A DNA stretch of 64,000 bases from Legionella sainthelensi (GTDB lineage Bacteria; Pseudomonadota; Gammaproteobacteria; Legionellales; Legionellaceae): NCBI RefSeq assembly GCF_900637685.1, contig NZ_LR134388.1, positions 1,995,501 to 2,059,500 of the forward strand. Direction: 5' to 3'. Position numbers and translations under genes: made by a program. Below, piece after piece: positions 28,201 to 35,948 of this stretch. Positions within the stretch are counted from its first letter, which is position 1. Every line of letters begins with the position of its first letter. Below the pieces are notes generated by a model. That model had not been told where the DNA came from. It ran no database searches and worked only from the letters and a program-made list of their open reading frames with translations.

Positions 28201-28942
28201 AACAATGGCTTGGAGTGAGTTTTTAGAAAAATACAATCACAGCAAAGACCTCACTCTTCAAGTGATTGAAGCTCAATTAGAGCAAAAAAACCCAAATATT
28301 GACGTCATTCATGAGCAACTAAAACAACATAATCTAAAAGCGCAAGAACTTTGGCGTGAATTTACAGAGCAATTACCCCCAGAACAGAAAGATATAGAAC
28401 AAAACACGCCTATACAAAACATCAAAACACCAAAACTTTTGAAACGATGGTTAAGCGAATTAAAGCAAATCAAACAAGATTCGGTAATCGTTGAAGATGT
28501 TCAAAAAGTGCGACTGCAAGAACGTTATGATCCTACTGCAGCTGGTAGCGTACAGATTGTAAAAAATCCTAGCTTACTCGTCGGACTTATTGCAGAGATT
28601 CGTGCTGCCTGGCGAGGCGAGGGAATTTTATTTCCCAATCTTCGTGCTTGGTGGGCTGGGCAACTTTCCTTTGCTAACTTTCTCAGCCAGCTTCCTTTTT
28701 TTCGGTGGGTTATTACTCCTAAAGAGGAAACCCATATTGTTAAAAAAGAGGTTCCCGCTTCTCATGCAATATTGTACGAAAAATTAGTCGATGAAAATGA
28801 CAAAAAGCCAACGAAGAAAGGTACCAATGAAGTAGAGACTCAGGAACCGTTGCATTCATTACCTTTGTTTCAACAACCAACAACAAAACCAGTGCAGCAA
28901 AACGAAATACAGCAGGAACAAACGCGCAACAATACACGATAA
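22241..28942 (+). CDS. Giant SecA-like DEAD ATPase protein, candidate Dot/Icm effector
   Basis: A 2233-residue protein starting at ATG 22241 (AGGAG at 22231-22235; an upstream TTG at 22217 is in frame but unlikely). The first 1370 residues are helical and match nothing I know. Residues about 1380-1980 look like the SecA motor: TAEIGTGEGKTR (Walker A, K1430), TSNLALAERD, a literal DEAD box at 1530-1533, VTGTIGS, TTEMEGRGVDIEL (about 1865) and IIGRSGRYG (about 1905). Real SecA has about 900 residues and has secretion-specific domains that are not evident here. The last 90 residues hold a hydrophobic patch, then a polar Gln/Glu-rich tail as in Dot/Icm substrates. No secretion partners are nearby. 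I infer a translocated ATPase that remodels host proteins or nucleic acid; function untested. Confidence 0.75.
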   Translation: MLERQDHEILKFQNDDALLDLKIVSTSDIDTQITQALTNLIDSPVKNLIIQGSEMTTEQAQKILDFLKSHPQVTLNINLPEHLENTKIQIQLDNLISNYRLEKNKKKLESNHPQSANSTSKKPEGRILPKGKIIPRIEITLHEEMSAEVQPISVSHIEDASTTVLTNDLPKLDRAPIATQIVTDILSLTNQRASLSQWNEFTNRKEAERFKKDLGLQFNKENHPLPELIKSNRKLVQDFSVWSKKLKFEKEQYNALLDVYGQYGAPGLIQLFRTWDEYNQDPYKGPAFLDTYGSLFKYMPTFLPFIDNKEFQETLSKIANLSKEHRSWWMALLHNHGRKIGYSDLPGLFKQFTDTVNTIEQMGLSFHEIKTIKDEKELLSTLTAVVDLLNKCPPQDQAVQWQCINNIIIPNPNNYHFIIPEMQVEANLGERGDLEWIKRLLVQDKNSNPELVKPAFYRYLATQEQHLPLEQYKKIIDELFSNQELNNEAKIRMLYILAKSTSTSAKTGFDSKAVLEEWESFQTRMIKLDSLERLKANRSAMGRALFSKGIDAQGGTPAVRIQTLKPVMDMLVTPPMSYLNKLLKLSEYKFLDPKLSLLELQSVQADMMKKMDKAASLYKDYPESMMHAISLIKTETIKANQDGQYFPEPQDITLLEQFISACEVLTDSNVNTINPAELNPKEVLLPLLTSFNLEYENKTRLVNEIIEPYKRRLTNPNNAQYQEKIQNLLPYGLSLLQLIQNRNHPNKLNYTVLNKIQDDLMGMICRSKPTTKKEIREWMHEHYGKHFSGTMLLDLKDAVNFSTLFRELECNQQETCSLIEQMVSNFDNEEEKDQHEALVRSLVNLTKILTPTQQIRFFEFCQEAFKTNGLLARNQHPGPPSYLTQFKSLIESITKNNSFDEFEQYMNLIQEHRSNKGDINNSLVKCSYLLDTLYPQLIKQKIPRKEAFHFSAEVVCLSAADSLYKYHEKAKIPEATDYPQELSELRDSISDLINNTDSGIKSIDKLKKIHQDIDAILMLSVNNKEYFKDCQAISARITEIIKAVEERVSQQQNKNLIQNVLSYFWNTSSDDATGEELDSLESLGLTLELVEKGSNTYQDLLAIRNKENHNFPNVVLHLHAKKGELIQKYSNIATRANNFISMALKSSPDDVSKNHNDICQLIDKLVALDHQNLVLSLMYHYSGGLPDRGVKDLIELFNSKEYNELPQNLQKNYINAVISQMNNSVKCSKADVHTFLKFIHENKENSSITRHLHNYYQHAPFPPLSTFINWTKAVRAGAELSERKVEEKYQYFDKHPCATASHDGREKENGFKLDAAKKTLKQMPEVQPIFTQKYLDEIKNEQEQVKNLSTQQILDQLKVFKERPPANHIKMVMLAAELLHRCKGRPPEFVGKSQVPGRSYELNTTQIIAILSLLETGNKVTAEIGTGEGKTRIMMILNACQFLKGKTVDFLTSNLALAERDYLESLPFFNSLGAEVNFITSSSKIEDYKMGGINFSDPENLCLFRNKAFSQNKSEQVLNKDPEKRALLLDEADVTYFDVANLKYNYSSTIPKQNIELLALFPLLMDFFAQGDTEKTYLENKQRCNEQLLTFIETRNTKLFQIIKSLPVSQLEKWQDAAYTARHLEYNVDYTVVSDATTPTPLGDKKVAAAMCLIGSRISKNSNFGDGVHQCLHAELNRLIKAQNPNIENPYLKEALEQCKSKKRVFNIDPIRKITFSSSSNTLLKAYSQGSLHAVTGTIGSKMEQREAQSEFGTQFIYVPRHKGIRRFDRPTRITQNETKQLDALVDHILESRAKHQPILLICKNDNESKILHDKLEERLKSKRNQDGLPKLTRIHAGIDYDESISEANYIKNEAGKPGQVTITTEMEGRGVDIELKDKAHKAGLKVLLTYLPHGERSYGQIIGRSGRYGAIGETQMVLNLNELKKDFGINQVNTDFYLNPEDFIRKLQIFATHTKELRRLFHRAYDNYLSYFSDRYAALQTEDNDLTMAWSEFLEKYNHSKDLTLQVIEAQLEQKNPNIDVIHEQLKQHNLKAQELWREFTEQLPPEQKDIEQNTPIQNIKTPKLLKRWLSELKQIKQDSVIVEDVQKVRLQERYDPTAAGSVQIVKNPSLLVGLIAEIRAAWRGEGILFPNLRAWWAGQLSFANFLSQLPFFRWVITPKEETHIVKKEVPASHAILYEKLVDENDKKPTKKGTNEVETQEPLHSLPLFQQPTTKPVQQNEIQQEQTRNNTR

Positions 28943-29006
28943 CTTTTCAAAATTAGCAACATAATTATCATGTTCTGTGAAAACCTCTTTTGAAGCATAT
29001 AGCTAT

Positions 29007-29021
29007 CCCCGCGTAGCGGGG
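29007..29021. terminator. GC-rich hairpin after the SecA-like gene
   Basis: CCCCGC (29007-29012) and GCGGGG (29016-29021) form a short, very stable stem with a GTA loop in otherwise AT-rich sequence, 65 bases after the stop. There is no immediate T run, though CTTTTTAT follows some 15 bases later. It may be a terminator or a dispersed repeat unit. Confidence 0.45.
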
Positions 29022-29174
29022 GTACAATTCTGCTTTTTATTAGATAATAATTTTAAATGTTTTTGATCGATCGAAGGTAAAAATATTTTTAATTCTCCAC
29101 TTGATAAATTAGGGTATCAACATATTAAATGCAGTTGGACAACAAAATTGTTTAATGAATAAAAGGTGTACCAT

Positions 29175-29684
29175 ATGAGTAATTTAAAAAGAGGCATTAG
29201 TCAGTTTATTTTTATGGGAAGATGGTTGCAACTTCCATTATATTTAGGCCTTATATTAATCTTGGCTGTATATGTTTATCGTTTTGTGTATGAATTATTT
29301 CATTTAATAGTACATCTTAACAGTTTTGATGACACTCTCATCATGCTCGGTGTGCTGGATCTTATTGATGTCGTTATGATCGCGAACCTCCTGATTATGG
29401 TTGTGATGGGAGGATATGAAACTTTTGTTTCCCACCTTGCACTGGACTCACATCCCGATCAACCTGAATGGCTTGATCACCTCGATGCTGGTGCTATGAA
29501 AATTAAATTGGCACTTTCATTAATTGGTATTTCATCTATTCATTTATTAAGAACCTTTATTGATCCCAATAAACTCAGCAATTACTCCGTAATGTGGCAA
29601 GTCATTATTCATTTGACCTTACTTATTTCAGCTCTAGCAATTGCTTTAACGAATAAAATGCTCGTTCAAAGTAAAACACATTAA
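29175..29684 (+). CDS. yqhA: YqhA/UPF0114 family inner-membrane protein
   Basis: This protein has 169 residues when begun at ATG 29175 (GGTG upstream; the in-frame GTG at 29166 is less likely). Four hydrophobic segments are evident at roughly residues 17-38, 55-75, 110-128 and 135-155. Conserved YqhA stretches are visible: a GRWLQLPLYLGLI start, DLIDVVMIANLLIMVVMGGYE, and GAMKIKLALSLIGISSIHLL. Length is normal. The function of the family is unknown. It stands alone between two putative effector genes and has its own terminator. Confidence 0.9.
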   Translation: MSNLKRGISQFIFMGRWLQLPLYLGLILILAVYVYRFVYELFHLIVHLNSFDDTLIMLGVLDLIDVVMIANLLIMVVMGGYETFVSHLALDSHPDQPEWLDHLDAGAMKIKLALSLIGISSIHLLRTFIDPNKLSNYSVMWQVIIHLTLLISALAIALTNKMLVQSKTH

Positions 29685-29693
29685 CCTATTTAC

Positions 29694-29725
29694 CTCTCTA
29701 GTTACAGTGGCTTGTAGCTAGAGAG
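29694..29725 (+). terminator. Hairpin terminator after yqhA
   Basis: CTCTCTAG (29694-29701) pairs with CTAGAGAG (29718-29725), and the pairing extends inward through TACA/TGTA. ATTTTCATTCTATT follows. It lies ten bases past the yqhA stop. Confidence 0.65.
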
Positions 29726-29776
29726 CTCGATTTTCATTCTATTACGGCGAAGAATGGAACACCAACATAATGTTCG

Positions 29777-29809
29777 ATTAATAATCACTTAATGTGTTTT
29801 TGTTATTAT
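29777..29809 (+). promoter_or_regulatory. PmrA-box-like promoter
   Basis: ATTAATAAT (29777-29785), two spacer bases and CTTAATGTG (29788-29796) are a good match to the cTTAATatT-N2-cTTAATatT tandem site. TATTAT (29804-29809) follows after seven bases, the same geometry as upstream of the SecA-like gene. The start codon of the next gene is 19 bases downstream of the hexamer. Confidence 0.6.
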
Positions 29810-29828
29810 ATGCTCTCTTAAAAATTAG

Positions 29829-30548
29829 ATGGGATTATTTATGTGGTATTTAGAGATAATGAACCAATTATTGGAAAAGCTTCCCCAGGAAAAAAGAGAG
29901 GATGGAGAGAATTTTTTAAAAGAACTTTTTTTGTGCATTGGCAAAATAGAAGCACACCCGGAAATGGAGTTTTTTTTAGGCCTTATTGACAAAGCATTTT
30001 CAAAATTTGGGGATAAGGAGCCTAATTCAGTCACATTAACCGAGTTTTCACGATATCTTTTCGGACTCACCCTACTGTATCTTAAATCAAGTAATGATCA
30101 GCCCATCTGGAATTCTGATTTTATTCCAAGTTCAGATAGAGTTGTAAAGTTTTTAGCTATAGACCGAAATGAAAAATCAATGATTAAATTTCTTAATCAA
30201 TTAGAAATGGATACTTTTGCAAGTTTAAATTACAAAGTAAATGTTAACTTTAATCAATTGAGGGTAATTCTAAAAAATTACAGCACATTAAAAACTGCTC
30301 AAGGATTTATTGATGCATGTAACAAGTTAAATCATCTTGATGTTTCTCATGGATTTGGAATGTTAGTGCGAGATGCAAAAAAAATAGTAGCTAGTGCTGA
30401 AATTAAGGATATAAATTCGGTTGATTCTTTGCTCCAGTTTTCTCTGCTAAATAGTAAAAGTCAGTCTCATCGATTAAGTATATTTAAATCTATTACAAAT
30501 TCCAATATTTCACCTCCTGGTGAAAATACTTCTCACGGATTTCAATAA
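29829..30548 (+). CDS. Unknown 239-residue protein, candidate PmrA-regulated effector
   Basis: A complete frame from ATG 29829 with no recognisable family, signal peptide or membrane segment. Residues 10-45 are acidic and helical (LEKLPQEKREDGENFLKEL), the middle is mixed, and residues about 125-185 are helical with a heptad-like pattern. The last 25 residues are polar and disordered-looking, as at the C-terminus of many Dot/Icm substrates. A PmrA-box-like promoter lies directly upstream and a clear intrinsic terminator downstream, so it is a single-gene unit. An in-frame ATG at 29841 is an alternative start. Effector status is inferred from promoter and composition only. Confidence 0.65.
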   Translation: MGLFMWYLEIMNQLLEKLPQEKREDGENFLKELFLCIGKIEAHPEMEFFLGLIDKAFSKFGDKEPNSVTLTEFSRYLFGLTLLYLKSSNDQPIWNSDFIPSSDRVVKFLAIDRNEKSMIKFLNQLEMDTFASLNYKVNVNFNQLRVILKNYSTLKTAQGFIDACNKLNHLDVSHGFGMLVRDAKKIVASAEIKDINSVDSLLQFSLLNSKSQSHRLSIFKSITNSNISPPGENTSHGFQ

Positions 30549-30557
30549 TTTGCTTTT

Positions 30558-30592
30558 AGCCTTTATTCATTAAATAAATAAAGGCTGCATTT
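30558..30592 (+). terminator. Intrinsic terminator of the preceding gene
   Basis: AGCCTTTATT (30558-30567) pairs exactly with AATAAAGGCT (30577-30586) and is followed within two bases by a run of Ts. It begins ten bases after the stop codon. Confidence 0.85.
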
Positions 30593-30668
30593 TTTATATT
30601 ATCAGTCTATGTTAGAGATTAGGCCTGTTTGAATGCGTAGGATTTTGTTCCGTGGAATTGCCTTTATT

Positions 30669-30885
30669 TCATTTTGTAGCTTTTGGATCAGGAACACCAT
30701 GGAGCGTTTTTTCTATAACAACTGATTCATAGGTCATTTTTACAACATTACTTGTGCCAGAAACAATCGAAGTAACAGCTGGCAAAGATGAAGCTAACAC
30801 CGATAAATTTGTCTTGAAAATTCTGAATGTAATTCTGATAATCTTGATCTAAGTTTGATAAATCAATAACACCTCTTTTACCCAT
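30669..30885 (-). pseudogene. Small unknown gene with strong RBS and a single frameshift
   Basis: ATG at 30885 follows a strong GGAGG (complement of 30891-30895). It reads 45 codons, starting MGKRGVIDLSNLDQDYQ. Midway the other frame takes over with coherent coding (LSVLASSLPAVTSIVSG...HGVPDPKATK) to a stop at 30669. Removing one T from the TTTT in the middle merges them into a product of about 72 residues, with a hydrophobic central part and hydrophilic ends. No family is recognised. Too short for most gene finders, but the ribosome-binding site argues that it was or is a gene. Confidence 0.45.
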
Positions 30886-31012
30886 TTATGCCTCCAGTAC
30901 AGTGATCATTAAAGAGGTGGTTGGTTGAGTTTAAAGTAAATTGAATTGGCTTTGCCTGAATTTGCAAGATAATGAGCAATTAGGGCTTAATATAAACGTA
31001 GGGGAATACTGA

Positions 31013-31387
31013 ATGATTCTTGATCATGTTGGAATTACGGTTGCTAATTATGAACGATCCAAAAATTTTTATTGCTCTATTTTAAAGCCGCTAGGCATTA
31101 CTTTGGTGAAAGAACAAAATCAGTGGGCAGGGTTTGGTAAACAAGATAAACCTGAATTTTGGTTTGGCGAAGGGAAAAGAAGCGATTATTTTAGCCATAT
31201 TACTTTTGTTGCAGAAAATAAAAAAGCCGTGGAACAATTTTACACTATAGCATTGCAACAAGGAGCTACATGCAATGGTGAACCTAAATATCGAACTCAT
31301 TACTACCCCAACTATTATGGCGCTTTTATCATTGATCCAGACGGTCATTACATAGGAGCAATCATGCATACCGAAATGGTTTCATAA
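31013..31387 (+). CDS. VOC-superfamily (glyoxalase/dioxygenase-like) protein
   Basis: The 124-residue protein has the paired beta-alpha-beta-beta-beta units of the vicinal oxygen chelate fold: LDHVGITVANYERSKNFYCSILKPLG at the start, HITFVAENKKAVEQFY in the middle, and YYGAFIIDPDGHYIGAIMH near the end. His and Glu/Asp residues in these strands would bind a divalent metal. Such single-domain proteins are glyoxalase I-like or resistance-type enzymes; the substrate cannot be assigned. It starts at ATG 31013 with GGGG about eight bases upstream. Confidence 0.88.
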   Translation: MILDHVGITVANYERSKNFYCSILKPLGITLVKEQNQWAGFGKQDKPEFWFGEGKRSDYFSHITFVAENKKAVEQFYTIALQQGATCNGEPKYRTHYYPNYYGAFIIDPDGHYIGAIMHTEMVS

Positions 31388-31522
31388 TCTGCAACAAGCC
31401 TAGAAATGCTGCTATTCAGGGACAACTTCTGAATGAGATCTCGAAAGTTCTAAGAACTATTGAAATAACTATTTTGATCTTATATTGTTGCTTCTGAATC
31501 TCACATGAATTAGGACGTTTTC

Positions 31523-34192
31523 ATGAAAAACCATTCCGGCGTATTTAGATTAAGTGACTATCAGGTTCTTGATTATTTAGTAAAACATGTTGATTTAGAG
31601 ATTGATCTTTCTAAAAATCCAGTGCAAACAACAGCTTGTTTGACTATTGAACCCAATGAAAAATCACAATCCCACTCCGTTCATTTGGAATTAGACGGTG
31701 AAAATATGACTTTGGAATCGATTGCACTTAATGGGAAAATACTCTCTCTCGAAGAATATGAGATCACAAAAAACTCGCTGATAATCAAAAATATTCCTAC
31801 AGGAAAACCATTTAAACTTGAAACCAAAGCTCGTTTAGGTAAAAACACTGATTTATTTGGTTTGTATGAAACAGAAGGAACTATTCTTGTTAAAGCTGAA
31901 ACTGAAGGTTTGCGACGTGTTTTATATTGTCACGATCGTCCAGATAATCTAGCCACGTACAAAACAACTATTATCGCTAAAAAGAAAGATTATCCAGTTC
32001 TGCTTTCTAACGGAACACTGATAGAGCAAAAAGACTTAAATGATGAGCTCCATTCAGTGACCTGGTTGGATACAGTTCCAAAACCCAGTTATCTTTTTGC
32101 TTTAGTTGCAGGAAAACTACAAAAATCAGTAACTTATTTTAAGACTCGTTCTGATCGTATGTTACCTATTGAATTTTATGTACCTCCTACAGCCACGACT
32201 AAGTGTGATTTTGCTAAAGAGACATTAAAAGAGGCGATGCATTGGGAAGAAAAGATTTTTAATCTAGAATGTGATTTACCTCAACATATGGTTGCTGGTG
32301 TTGATAAATATGCATCCGGAGCTTCTGAGCCAACTGGATTAAATCTATTTAATACTGCAAATTTATTTGCAACTCCCGAAACGCGAATTGATAATGATAT
32401 TTTACGCGTATTAGAAGTGGTGGCCCATGAGTATTTTCATTATTGGTCAGGAGATCGTGTTACTATTCGAGACTGGTTTAACTTACCCTTTAAAGAGGGA
32501 TTAACGACATTTCGGGCGGCTATGTTTCGGGAACATTTGTTTGGTACCGATTTAATCCGTATTCTTGACGGTAAAAATCTCGATGAACGTGCCCCACGCC
32601 AAGACACATATACTAATGTGAGAAGCCTCTATACTCCTGCAGCTTACGAAAAAAGTGCTGATATTTTTCGCATGATAATGCTTTCTTTAGGCGAAAAAGA
32701 TTTTTATGCTGGCATGACTCAATTTTTAAAAACGCATGACGGTGACGCGGTTACCTTAGAAAATGCACTGGATTCATTAAGCACATACACCGAAAAAGAT
32801 ATGCATCCTTTTTTAAAGTGGTTTACTGAATCAGGCATTCCGCAAGTAACTGTTACTGACGGATATGATTCGGAAACAAAACGATATACTTTAAAATTTA
32901 TAACCAAGGACAGTAAAGAACGACCAATACCTATTGTAATAGGATTACTCAATAATGATGGCGTAGAAATTCTAAATGATACTCTCATCACGGTGGATAA
33001 ACCTGAGATGGAGTTTCATTTTGATAATATCAATTCTCGCCCTACCCCATCTTTATTACGCAGTTTTTCAGCACCTATTTCTCTTGACTTTACTTACAGC
33101 ACAGAGCAATTATTTTTATTAATCCAACATGATACAAATGCTTATAATCGATGTGAAGCGGCAAAAAAATTGATCATAGGCATGGTGAACGATTATTGTT
33201 TAGGTAAATCAATGATACTTGAGTCTCAGTTTTTTCAGGTGTATCGTAACTTGCTGAATGAAAGTACTCACTCCTTAAATTATTGGTTACTTGCAGAACT
33301 CTTAACCATACCTTCAGAAGAGGCTTTATTTGCTGAATTACAAAATCAGGATTTTGAAAAAATCTTACAGGCTCGTCAATTAATACAAAGTCAACTTGCA
33401 ACAGAATTAAAGGAAGACTTCTTACGTATGCAAAAAAATCTGGGTGAGTTACCTATACCTGGAAACTCACCATTTGAGTCATTTGATATTTTTGCTGCAG
33501 GTCTACGGCGTTTAAAGCATGTGTATCATGATTATCTGTTCTCTGTACAACCAGAAAAAACAGAGCAAGAATTAATTGAACAATTTAATAATTCACTAGG
33601 TAAAAATATGACAGACTGTATGTCTGCATTAAATTTATTACTCCAGCACAACAGCAATAAATCAGACGTTCTTCTTGAGAGCTATTATCATTATTGGCAA
33701 AATGATGTAAGTGCGGTTAATTATTGGTTTAATGTTCAAGCAGCAGCGCATACAAAAAGCGTAGGGAAGCATGTAACTCAATTGATGTCACATCCAGCTT
33801 TTGATTTATCTAATCCTAATAAAGTCAGTGCATTATTGGGTACATTTATTAAAAACCCTTATGGTTTTCATGCTACCTCAGGTCAAGGCTATCAATTAAT
33901 TGTTGATGTTATTTTGCAGTTAGAAAAAATAAATCCCACATTAGCAGCTAATTTGACAGAAAAATTTAATAGTTGGGATAAATATGATGAGACGCGACAA
34001 AAATTAATGTTCCACCAATTAGAGTTTCTCAGTGCTCATGCCGTTACTACTGATGTGAGAAACATGGCAAAAAAGGGGTTAGACAAGAAAGGTAAGCTTG
34101 ATCCTCCGCCCCTAAAGCAATTTTTTTTTAGCTCCTCTTTTGTAGTTGACTTGCACAACGATGAAGAAGAAAAAACTTATTCATATCATTAA
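31523..34192 (+). CDS. M1-family aminopeptidase N relative with altered GAMEN motif
   Basis: This 889-residue protein has the length and order of bacterial PepN: a beta N-domain, a thermolysin-like catalytic domain and a helical C-terminal half. The zinc site is intact as H302-E303-x-x-H306 with E325 (HEYFHYWSGDR...FKEGL). The exopeptidase motif, GAMEN in E. coli PepN, here reads G266-A-S-E-P270. The glutamate that binds the substrate amino group is kept, but Met and Asn are replaced. AAYEKSADIFRMI matches the region with the catalytic Tyr. Soluble, probably cytosolic, with no signal peptide. It may be a paralogue with shifted specificity; I did not give the symbol pepN for that reason. Confidence 0.85.
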   Translation: MKNHSGVFRLSDYQVLDYLVKHVDLEIDLSKNPVQTTACLTIEPNEKSQSHSVHLELDGENMTLESIALNGKILSLEEYEITKNSLIIKNIPTGKPFKLETKARLGKNTDLFGLYETEGTILVKAETEGLRRVLYCHDRPDNLATYKTTIIAKKKDYPVLLSNGTLIEQKDLNDELHSVTWLDTVPKPSYLFALVAGKLQKSVTYFKTRSDRMLPIEFYVPPTATTKCDFAKETLKEAMHWEEKIFNLECDLPQHMVAGVDKYASGASEPTGLNLFNTANLFATPETRIDNDILRVLEVVAHEYFHYWSGDRVTIRDWFNLPFKEGLTTFRAAMFREHLFGTDLIRILDGKNLDERAPRQDTYTNVRSLYTPAAYEKSADIFRMIMLSLGEKDFYAGMTQFLKTHDGDAVTLENALDSLSTYTEKDMHPFLKWFTESGIPQVTVTDGYDSETKRYTLKFITKDSKERPIPIVIGLLNNDGVEILNDTLITVDKPEMEFHFDNINSRPTPSLLRSFSAPISLDFTYSTEQLFLLIQHDTNAYNRCEAAKKLIIGMVNDYCLGKSMILESQFFQVYRNLLNESTHSLNYWLLAELLTIPSEEALFAELQNQDFEKILQARQLIQSQLATELKEDFLRMQKNLGELPIPGNSPFESFDIFAAGLRRLKHVYHDYLFSVQPEKTEQELIEQFNNSLGKNMTDCMSALNLLLQHNSNKSDVLLESYYHYWQNDVSAVNYWFNVQAAAHTKSVGKHVTQLMSHPAFDLSNPNKVSALLGTFIKNPYGFHATSGQGYQLIVDVILQLEKINPTLAANLTEKFNSWDKYDETRQKLMFHQLEFLSAHAVTTDVRNMAKKGLDKKGKLDPPPLKQFFFSSSFVVDLHNDEEEKTYSYH

Positions 34193-34375
34193 CTTGCACT
34201 GTGAGTATTTTGAGCATAGAGGAACCGAATTTTAGATGAAAACAAAATTCATAAAACTTGGTTCCATAAATACTCTTTCTAGAAAAAGAACCTTTTCTCA
34301 TACTAAATAATAAATTTGCTGAAACCCACAAAATATCTTACTCTCAAAATAGGAGAAGCAACTAGGATGATATGA

Positions 34376-35763
34376 ATGACTCGCAGCCAATTTATCACGG
34401 CAGCTATGGCAGGATTGATCATAGGCATTGATAATATTATTTCTATAATTGCTTTTTCCTCAATTATTTATCAAGGTATTTTAAACAATTATGTTCCAGT
34501 GATAATCAATTTATTTATCCTATCATTGATTATCATTGGAGCAAATAGTTTATTACGTTCGAAAATTAATTATGCAATCGCCCAGTTCCAAGATGAAGCA
34601 GCCATTCTATATGCCACTTTAGCAATTATTATCTATCAAAACTTACCAGGAGGAACGAGCACAGAGGTTATTTTTACGACTACGCTAATCATAATAGGTC
34701 TGACTACTTTTATTTCTGGATTTACTTTTTATATGATTGGCTTATAGCGACATGGAAAGTAGTAAGTGTCTCTGAATATTCTATTATTTTACTTATCGTT
34801 GCTACATCTATATTTTTTAACATCATTGTTGCAGTAGGATTAGGCATTATTATTTCCACTATACTTTTTGCCTTTCGTTACCGCATGGTGAACCCTATTA
34901 AACACCAATTTTCAGGGGCTATCTTTCATTCATCTTTTATAAGAAAACCCACTCTAAATAAAATATTAGCACAGCATAGAGACAAGATTCAGTATTTTAA
35001 ATTACAAGGATTTTTATTTTTTGGGTCGGTATATAACATTACTAAAACAATAGAGAAATTATCTCATATTGATTACATTATTCTAGATTTTGAATTAACC
35101 ACTAATATCGATTCCTCAATAGTTATTTTATTTAAAAACTTAAAACAATTGGCCTTAAAAAATGAAATAAAATTTGTCATTTTGCTCAATTAATGACAAT
35201 ATGCATGAAAGTATCACTAATCTATTAAATTTAGAAAAAGATACAAATTGGTTGATGTTTTTTAAGATCGTGAGCAAGCTTTTCAATGGTGTGAAAATCA
35301 ATTGATTGATAAATATCCACGTCTTCATTTGCAAGATCTAACCCTTTAAAACCAATTATCAGATATTGGCTTTTCCGCAGAACTCATAAAAGTTATTCAA
35401 GAAAATATCCAGCCCAGTTAGTATGAGGAGGCTGCTCTTATTTGTAAGGAAGGGGAAAAAGCTTCAAATGTACTACTTGTTCATCGCGGACAAGTATTAG
35501 TTTATGTTGGACATAAACTAATACTTACTGTTGATTCAGGAAACATTTTAGGTGAAATCGCTATGTATACCAATAAAAAACAAAGCGCTACCTTAATCGC
35601 ATCGCAAGTAACTATCATTTATGAAATTGACATTGAACTCATCCAAAAACATTCAGTAATCACCCCCGAAATAATAGGACAATTTCATGAATGTATGGCA
35701 AAAATTATGGCAAGCAGAATTATCGCTCAAAACAAGCGCATGAAAGTATTCGACAAATTTTAG
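34376..35763 (+). pseudogene. Decayed SulP-type transporter with STAS and cyclic-nucleotide-binding domains
   Basis: Three collinear fragments lie on the same strand. The first (34376-34747) gives 123 residues of N-terminal SulP membrane helices. The second, open from about 34760 to 35193, has the last transmembrane helix and a STAS domain (KLQGFLFFGSV..DYIILDFELTTNIDSS). The third (about 35430-35763) is a cyclic-nucleotide-binding fold with GEIAMYTNKKQSATL. Intact proteins of this architecture have about 700-800 residues; most of the central transport core is missing here and several stops intervene. The gene is dead, and its remains lie immediately upstream of the RiPP operon promoter. Confidence 0.75.
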
Positions 35764-35857
35764 TTTATTTATCAATAATACCACTATTGACTTTTATCAC
35801 TTCTTTTCGTAACTGGATCACAGCAACATGCTCCAGGTGAGCACAATCCATGTATAC

Positions 35858-35886
35858 TTGTACTTCATTTATCGTTCAACTATTAT
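35858..35886 (+). promoter_or_regulatory. Predicted sigma70 promoter of the bufferin-like operon
   Basis: TTGTAC (35858-35863) and TATTAT (35881-35886) are separated by exactly 17 bases. Transcription would begin near 35893, which places the 12-bp repeats in the 5' untranslated region. No metal-responsive operator could be identified by eye. Confidence 0.5.
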
Positions 35887-35894
35887 TAAGAGGC

Positions 35895-35948
35895 TGTTTC
35901 CTTGGCTGTTTCCTTGGCTGTTTCCTTGGCTGTTTCCTTGGCTGTTTC
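35895..35948 (+). repeat. 4.5 tandem copies of a 12-bp unit in the precursor leader
   Basis: TGTTTCCTTGGC is repeated four times without a mismatch (35895-35942) and followed by a half copy (TGTTTC). It ends eight bases before the GGAGA ribosome-binding site of the precursor gene. A long frame runs through it (repeating Leu-Phe-Pro-Trp) but has no credible start, so the repeat is more likely an RNA or DNA element than coding. Confidence 0.95.

Noticed and set aside
35895-35948. CRISPR-like array
   Set aside because: Units are 12 bp and directly adjacent without spacers, and no cas genes are present.
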